From the NCBI GenBank assembly GCA_002310215.1, contig DBYR01000007.1, positions 1 through 36,155 of the forward strand: a stretch of DNA of 36,155 bases, read 5' to 3'. Below, in pieces: positions 30,497-36,155 of this stretch. The notes beneath the pieces were generated by a model that had not been told where the DNA came from, searched no databases, and saw only the letters and a program-made list of their open reading frames with translations. The translations under genes and the position numbers were made by a program. The stretch comes from Bacteroidales bacterium UBA1181 (GTDB lineage: Bacteria; Bacteroidota; Bacteroidia; Bacteroidales; Paludibacteraceae). Positions within the stretch are counted from its first letter, which is position 1, and every line of letters starts with the position of its first letter.

Positions 30497-33400
30497 ATGG
30501 ATAATTTTATACATAAATTTTGGGATATGGGTGTGATAGGAAGGAGTTGTGTGTCGGGACTCAAGCGATGTGTATGTTTTTGCCTGTTGCTTGTCTTCTC
30601 GGTGTCCATGGCGCATGCTGCTATTGTGATTCAACGTACGGGCGCTTCGTATAGCACTTTACTTGACGCTGTCAACGCTTCCCAAAATAATGATGTATTG
30701 GTGCTGACTTCCAACACGCAACTTGGTTATGGGGATGTGTCTATACCCAATGGTATGTCATTGTCAATAAAAGGAAACGGGTACTCTATCATTCGAAGTT
30801 ATTATTTACAAGATGGAACCTTATACAATGCAGGTATCTATGAGATTATTGTTTCTGGAAGGTTGGATGTGGAAAACCTTGTATTGGACGGAAATAATAT
30901 GTCATCATATTATTATTCGGATGATTATGGTTATTGTTGTTTGGTTCGTTTGACGGGTGGTACGATGGTGATGGATGCCAATTCAAAAATCACCCATGTT
31001 TCTGATAATCCTGCTGTCTATATAAGTAATGGAGGTATTTTACGAGGTGGTATAATCACAGAAAATACTAATAACTCATGTAAATACGGAATCGTTTATG
31101 TCAATAGTTCGTCTTCTTATTTGATAAATACTAAAATTATCAACAATGCAGTCAATTATAGAGATGGGTCAACGGCTGTTGTCTATAACGGATCTGCGGG
31201 AAGACTTGTGAATTGCCTGATAGCCCAAAATCGTAGAGAAGGAGATAATGGTTCAGCAGTAAGGATTACTAGTTCTGGACGCATAATTAATTGTACGATT
31301 GTGGATAATGCAAACATGTATGGTGTTCGTGCAGACAATTCTAACGCACGTGTCTACAATTCTATTGTGTATGGTAATGGGAAAGGCGGGTTGTTAAATA
31401 ACACGGACGTTGGTAGATATTCGTGTATACAAGGAGGTGGAACGTCTAACCATTGTATCAATACAAATCCTCTCCTTAATTCAGATTACACCTTGTCGGA
31501 AGATTCTCCATGTGTAGATCATGGCTCTGATGAATATTACTCTGGGTCGTCAAATTTTTCCACGTATGGGGATGTGGATCTTGCAGGTCACCATAGGATT
31601 GAGGGAGTCATAGATATGGGTGCCTATGAGTTCTCTAATAAATGTGAAGTGAGGATTCAGTCTAATAAAACAACAAACATTCGTTGGGGTGATGAAGTGG
31701 AATTCTCTATTGTTAACGAAGATGCTGTTGATGTTCGCGATGTTTTTATGTGGCAAAGCAGTTCGGATGGTGTCACATGGTCTACTATTGATGGAGCCAT
31801 AGAGGATGAATACCAAACACAAATATTAAAGACTTCCCCTCTTCGTTATCGTCTGGGAATTGTAAGGGATGGGGATGTATGTTTTTCAAATGTCATCTCC
31901 CTTTCTCTTGCACCATGCAGCATATCCTATGAGTTGGTGGGTCCAGGTGTGCGTAAATTGAGCGATAAAGTCTACGAGGTGCAGGCGGGTTCGTCGTTCT
32001 CCGTCAAGATTAACAGTGTGAATGCCACTATCACTTCCGCCACATTGGTGAAGAAATTGTTGCAAAGGAATGAGAGTACTACAGCTGATGCCCCGGACCG
32101 TGTGGATGATACGGAGAGTTGGTATTTCGATTTCGTCAATCTGGATGATAGTTATGATTTGAAACTTAGTTATAGCTCGGATTGCGGCAACCTAAACAAC
32201 CGATCCTTTATCGTTCGTCCGATTTATCAGTGTACGTCTACAAACTCGGAAGTGGTCTGGTTCGATGATTTTGGAAACATCAGTACGAGTAGTGGAAGAT
32301 ATACGTATACCGATTATTCTAATCCGGATAACCTTGTAACCAGAACGGTCAATGCGGATAGCCGTTCGTGCGACGGAGAAAATTTCTATTCTGTTAAGGA
32401 TTACCAAAATGCGGTGGTGGAACATACCTATGGGTACACATCCAGTTATGGACACAGTGGTGATGGTGATGTGCAGGATGGTCACTATGCCATTTTGGAA
32501 AACTCGATCCATTCCATGTGCGGTTCCAGAAATCAGACGGGAAGTTTCACTGATCATACCTCAGGCAGTGGTGCCATGCTTTTTGTTAATTTCGCATCAA
32601 ATTCCATAAACAGGAAAATATATCGTCGTCCTTTCTCCGTGAAGTGTGACGATGCGTATGTGATTATATCTGTTTATATCGCGAATGCGAACAAGTTGGA
32701 GAATGCGACCTGGCAGCAAACCGCCTTAGAGGAGGTGAACCTCCGTATGGATATACGTGATGGAGTTGCGACGAATGCTCCAATTGTGGCGCGTGCGTAC
32801 ACAGGTAACATTCAAAGCCGTGATGCTTGCCCTGAGTGGCATAATTTATCCGCTCGTTTCAAAGCTCAAAAGGGACACACTTATTATTTGGAGTTGACCA
32901 ACAATAAGAATGGTGGTGCGGGAAACGATGCCTTGATCGACGATATCTCCATTACGGTTTGCTATCCGGAGGTGGCGGTCTCCGATAAGCCTGACTATGT
33001 GCTGGACGCTCCAAGACATTTGGATATTTGTGGTAGACGAAGTACGGAAGCCACACTGTATGTTAACAGTGCGGAGGATGTCAGCAAGTTTTATGACACA
33101 CCGACTTATCTGTTTCAATATGAAGAATCGGACGGTGTGTGGAAAAATTTGGACACAGTTCCGCCAGTCTTCTCAACGGAGGATCATTATACCATCAGCA
33201 CTTCGGATGCACGTTTGTCGAATGGAATGAAACTCCGTGCTTTTGTGGCGAAGGATAGTGTGGATATCAACTCTGTCATTGCTTATTACAATTCGCATAA
33301 TAAAACATACCCTGATCCTACTTGCGACTTGCTATATGGTGTCTTTACGGGCTATACGGTCTCGTTCTTCCCTGGCATGGGTAGTCTCGACAATGTTTTG

Positions 33401-36155
33401 CAGGCTGCCTGTCCGTCGGATATTGTGACGTTAGAATCGGAGGGAGGAGCTGGATTTGTCGAGTTCCAATGGTATGATAAGGATATGAACATGATAGAGG
33501 GTGCGACGACATCGTCATATAGTTTTGAGATGGGGAAAACGACCCAGACATATATCCTTGTTGCTTCTGCAGAGAATAATGTCTGCCCAGATACCGCTGT
33601 CTATCGTACGTCATTGAAGCGGGATGTTTCTCTGATTTGCTCGGATACGACACTATATTCGGAGTCGAATGGTTGCTTTGCGGATTATGAACTTAAACTC
33701 CCGAATGTGTTGGTTTGCGGTGCGGAATATATTTCGTATAAGTATAGAAAGGACCCTTCTTCCGCGTTCGTGGACTACGTGAATGGCGCACATCTTACTG
33801 TAATGGACGGCGATGATATAGAATGGTCCGTGATAGTGGATGGAGACGCAAGTTTGGCGGATATGTGCACCCAGCATGTAACCGTTGTGGATACGGTTCG
33901 CCCTGAGGTCCCGACTTTCGGAGATGTGCAGGCCTTGATGTCTGGAGACTGTCAATATGAAATCCCTGATCTAAGGGATTTGGTTTTGGCTAGTACGACT
34001 GACAATTGCGAGGTGGACGAGTCATATTTTGTACAGAGCCCAAGTGCGGCATCTTTGTATCCTCAAACATCTTCCGAACAACGGGTTGATGTTTCGGTTG
34101 AAGTGAAGGATGTTTCGGGGAATATCCGTATGGCTACTATTACTGTGGTGATCCCTGCAAATGAACTTTTGGCGAAAGCGCCAGACGATGTCTCTGTCTG
34201 TCGGGGAGCGTCGGTCCTTTTGTCCTCAGAGGTGGAGAACCCTAATGGTGATGTGTCTTATGTTTGGAGTAATGGTTCAACTTCTAAAGACATTACTGTG
34301 TCACCAAACACAACGACTACCTATGAGGTGACGGTGACTGATGCGAATGGTTGTACATCTTCAGATGATGTGACGGTGACGGTTAACCCATTGGTTGAAC
34401 TCTTGGCGACGAATCTGGTGCAGACGGTCTGTGTGAATGTCTCCATCATGGATGTTGTCATCACTTCTGCTAACGCTATAGTGACAACAAACACTTTGCC
34501 GATTGGTTTGACGTTCAGCAACGGCAGAATTAGTGGCACGCCGACTACACCAGGAAATTATTCGGTTACCATTACCGCTAATAGCGATCAGATACCAGCC
34601 TGTGAATCGAAAACCTTAACGTTCAGCTTGGTAGTAAACCCTTTGCCAACATTTAGTGCCACGAAAACGGATGTTCTTTGCAAAAATGATGGGAATGGCT
34701 CAATTTCAGTCCTCTCCACCAGTGGCTCGATGCCATACCAATATTCGATAGATGATGGTGATAATTACCAACTGTCAAATGTATTTAATGACTTGGTGCC
34801 TGGCTCGTATGGGGTTAAGATAAAAGATGGGAATGGTTGTGAATCCAATACTTCTTCGATTTCTATCACAGAACCGAATGCTTTGTCTGTCTCTATTTCT
34901 GCCCCGGAGGAAGGTTGTCCTAATAGAGAATACTCGTTTAATGCTCTTGTGACAGGTGGAACGACTCCGTACGTATACCAATGGTCAGGTGATCTTTATG
35001 GTACGAGTAGCTCTGCCGTTTTGTCAACGGTGAAAGAGTGTAAAAGTTATTCGGTACGATTACATATAGAAGACGCCAACGGATGCGTGGCGAATGCTTC
35101 TGATGTGACGTTCACAACGGTGGATGCGGTGGCGCCGACGATTTCGGGAACCCTCGCACCAATCACGGTGACGGGTTGCGGTCAGTCGGACGTGCCTGGC
35201 GCGACGGAGACGATAGACTATCTGACATCCAACGGATTGACTATCTCGGACAATTGTACCGCGAATGCGGACCTGACGGTTACTTCGTCAGACGCGGCCA
35301 TGACGGGCAATTGTGCGAAGAGCGTAATCCGTACCTACACGGTGACGGACAAGTGCGGCAACTTTAGCACGGCGACACAGACCATCACGGTAAATATCGA
35401 TGCGACCATCACGATGACGGGCGGCACAAATAACAAGACGGTGGAGTGCTTGGCGGATGTTGTGGCACCTCATCAACTGACACCGAACGTGATGCCGACG
35501 GTGACGGACGCCTGCGGTACCCCGTTGGATATCCCAGCCAGTGTCAGGACGGAACGCTTCAACGGTTGTGGGGGTACAGTGACCTACACTTACACCTACA
35601 TGAACTGTGCGGGGGGAACCCGTGATTGGACATTCACCTACACGGTAAAACACAGTACGGCGCCTTCGGAGGATGGTACTCCAGTATCCACATCCAGCAC
35701 AGTGCAGTGCTTGGACGCTGCCACCGCACCTACGATATTGCCGGTTGTGAAGGATGTTTGCGGCAATACTTTGCCAGCACCTACGCCAGTCGAGGGCGGT
35801 ACGTACGATGATTGCGAGGGCACGAAGACCTATACCTACACCTACAAGGATTGCGCGAACTTAGAGTTCGTCTGGACTTACACCTACACGATAAAGCATA
35901 GAACGGCACCTGCAGAGGAGGACGGACCAGTGTCTACATCCAGCACAGTGCAGTGCTTGACTGCTGCCACCGCACCTACGACATTGCCAGTGGTGAAGGA
36001 TGTCTGCGGCAACACGTTGACGGCACCTGATCCAGTGATTACGGACAACCCTGCTTCGTTGACCTGCAACGGTACAAGAACCTATACCTACACTTACAAG
36101 GATTGCGCGAACTTAGAGTTCGTTTGGGTTTATACCTACACGATAGCACACAGCA
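30497..36155 (+). CDS. Giant SprB-like surface adhesin, partial (open at the window's right edge)
   Basis: At least 1886 codons, with no stop before the window ends. ATG 30497 or 30527 both lead into a signal peptide (CFCLLLVFSVSMAHA, cleavage near 41). Residues 43-378 are a right-handed beta-helix with short Asn-rich turns, ending SPCVDHG...DMGAYEF, the choice-of-anchor-Q signature. About 380-480 are Ig-like. About 588-824 (FDDFGN...DDISITV) look like a jelly-roll seen in gliding-type proteins. About 1135-1220 are HYR-like, and 1220-1380 are Ig/PKD and putative-Ig repeats. Residues 1382-1458 are a clear SprB repeat (TDVLCKNDGNGSISV, PYQYSIDDG, LVPGSYGVKIKDGNGCES, ITEPN). From about 1540, HYR-like Cys-containing repeats of 82-87 residues run to the edge. 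It is probably a type IX cargo involved in adhesion or gliding. The C-terminal sorting domain is not visible. Confidence 0.88.
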   Translation, partial: MDNFIHKFWDMGVIGRSCVSGLKRCVCFCLLLVFSVSMAHAAIVIQRTGASYSTLLDAVNASQNNDVLVLTSNTQLGYGDVSIPNGMSLSIKGNGYSIIRSYYLQDGTLYNAGIYEIIVSGRLDVENLVLDGNNMSSYYYSDDYGYCCLVRLTGGTMVMDANSKITHVSDNPAVYISNGGILRGGIITENTNNSCKYGIVYVNSSSSYLINTKIINNAVNYRDGSTAVVYNGSAGRLVNCLIAQNRREGDNGSAVRITSSGRIINCTIVDNANMYGVRADNSNARVYNSIVYGNGKGGLLNNTDVGRYSCIQGGGTSNHCINTNPLLNSDYTLSEDSPCVDHGSDEYYSGSSNFSTYGDVDLAGHHRIEGVIDMGAYEFSNKCEVRIQSNKTTNIRWGDEVEFSIVNEDAVDVRDVFMWQSSSDGVTWSTIDGAIEDEYQTQILKTSPLRYRLGIVRDGDVCFSNVISLSLAPCSISYELVGPGVRKLSDKVYEVQAGSSFSVKINSVNATITSATLVKKLLQRNESTTADAPDRVDDTESWYFDFVNLDDSYDLKLSYSSDCGNLNNRSFIVRPIYQCTSTNSEVVWFDDFGNISTSSGRYTYTDYSNPDNLVTRTVNADSRSCDGENFYSVKDYQNAVVEHTYGYTSSYGHSGDGDVQDGHYAILENSIHSMCGSRNQTGSFTDHTSGSGAMLFVNFASNSINRKIYRRPFSVKCDDAYVIISVYIANANKLENATWQQTALEEVNLRMDIRDGVATNAPIVARAYTGNIQSRDACPEWHNLSARFKAQKGHTYYLELTNNKNGGAGNDALIDDISITVCYPEVAVSDKPDYVLDAPRHLDICGRRSTEATLYVNSAEDVSKFYDTPTYLFQYEESDGVWKNLDTVPPVFSTEDHYTISTSDARLSNGMKLRAFVAKDSVDINSVIAYYNSHNKTYPDPTCDLLYGVFTGYTVSFFPGMGSLDNVLQAACPSDIVTLESEGGAGFVEFQWYDKDMNMIEGATTSSYSFEMGKTTQTYILVASAENNVCPDTAVYRTSLKRDVSLICSDTTLYSESNGCFADYELKLPNVLVCGAEYISYKYRKDPSSAFVDYVNGAHLTVMDGDDIEWSVIVDGDASLADMCTQHVTVVDTVRPEVPTFGDVQALMSGDCQYEIPDLRDLVLASTTDNCEVDESYFVQSPSAASLYPQTSSEQRVDVSVEVKDVSGNIRMATITVVIPANELLAKAPDDVSVCRGASVLLSSEVENPNGDVSYVWSNGSTSKDITVSPNTTTTYEVTVTDANGCTSSDDVTVTVNPLVELLATNLVQTVCVNVSIMDVVITSANAIVTTNTLPIGLTFSNGRISGTPTTPGNYSVTITANSDQIPACESKTLTFSLVVNPLPTFSATKTDVLCKNDGNGSISVLSTSGSMPYQYSIDDGDNYQLSNVFNDLVPGSYGVKIKDGNGCESNTSSISITEPNALSVSISAPEEGCPNREYSFNALVTGGTTPYVYQWSGDLYGTSSSAVLSTVKECKSYSVRLHIEDANGCVANASDVTFTTVDAVAPTISGTLAPITVTGCGQSDVPGATETIDYLTSNGLTISDNCTANADLTVTSSDAAMTGNCAKSVIRTYTVTDKCGNFSTATQTITVNIDATITMTGGTNNKTVECLADVVAPHQLTPNVMPTVTDACGTPLDIPASVRTERFNGCGGTVTYTYTYMNCAGGTRDWTFTYTVKHSTAPSEDGTPVSTSSTVQCLDAATAPTILPVVKDVCGNTLPAPTPVEGGTYDDCEGTKTYTYTYKDCANLEFVWTYTYTIKHRTAPAEEDGPVSTSSTVQCLTAATAPTTLPVVKDVCGNTLTAPDPVITDNPASLTCNGTRTYTYTYKDCANLEFVWVYTYTIAHS
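35438..36155 (+). repeat. In-frame tandem repeats of 87 and 82 codons within the adhesin
   Basis: Units start at the codon before GTG-GAG/CAG-TGC at 35438, 35699 and 35945 (periods 261 and 246 bp); the third unit is cut by the window. Each encodes VxCL, then DVCGN or DACGT, then TYTYTY.(D/N)CA and a closing YTYT(V/I).H. Units two and three are nearly identical in DNA, for example 35828-35890 against 36080-36142, which points to recent duplication. Confidence 0.85.

Noticed and set aside
31550..34981. Several reverse open frames of 68-121 codons opposite the adhesin
   Set aside because: The + strand stays open over the entire stretch with continuous domain signal; the reverse frames are motif-free.

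Overview
This window looks like a chromosomal segment of an anaerobic Bacteroidetes bacterium, most likely order Bacteroidales. The evidence is the Bacteroidetes -7 promoter consensus TAnnTTTG upstream of many genes, near absence of Shine-Dalgarno sites, and a gene set typical of the group: meso-diaminopimelate dehydrogenase, one long Rel/SpoT, an OmpP1/FadL porin, a Pif1-like helicase carrying HRDC and HTH tails, and a PorE-like TPR/PD40/OmpA protein. The genus cannot be fixed from the sequence alone. No rRNA, tRNA, CRISPR array or transposase gene was seen.

Layout. 1-9.0 kb: an ABC-F ATPase meets a lipoprotein nuclease head-on, followed by a reverse-strand pair (a Tyr/Trp- and Ser/Arg-rich exported protein, then the OmpP1/FadL porin), then prmA and the helicase on the + strand. 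9.2-13.8 kb: a lipoprotein LD-carboxypeptidase, radA and an exported TPR protein. 13.8-18.2 kb, all reverse strand: NlpC/P60-LysM peptidase, SanA-like protein, ddh and gdhA. Together with the LD-carboxypeptidase this is a loose cell-wall and nitrogen neighbourhood. ddh and gdhA both fix ammonia by NADPH-dependent reductive amination, but a strong hairpin separates them.

18.15-19.32 kb is a gene desert holding a heptamer array, a possible gene remnant and two nearly identical 134-bp MITE/REP-like elements full of small palindromes. 19.3-22.2 kb: a tightly packed reverse operon (cytoplasmic TPR protein, lipoprotein, aroE) with 1-bp gaps. 22.5-25.5 kb: an exported SUMF1-domain protein with an exported WG-repeat protein. 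25.6-27.9 kb: rel/spoT.

28.0 kb to the end is the most interesting part. A 651-residue TPR-PD40-CRD-OmpA protein with the domain order of PorE of the type IX secretion system is divergent from a giant secreted protein that stays open to the window edge (at least 1886 codons). That protein has a signal peptide, a right-handed beta-helix ending in a choice-of-anchor-Q-like motif, a jelly-roll-like region, Ig/PKD/HYR-like domains, one clear SprB repeat and a run of about 82-87-residue repeats. I read it as a SprB-like surface adhesin, probably a type IX cargo, with its C-terminus and perhaps a PorP/SprF partner beyond the window.

Gene boundaries repeatedly carry short simple repeats (7-bp TTAAGAR arrays, TAAATCGTAAAT-type arrays) and two dispersed elements of 28-29 bp.
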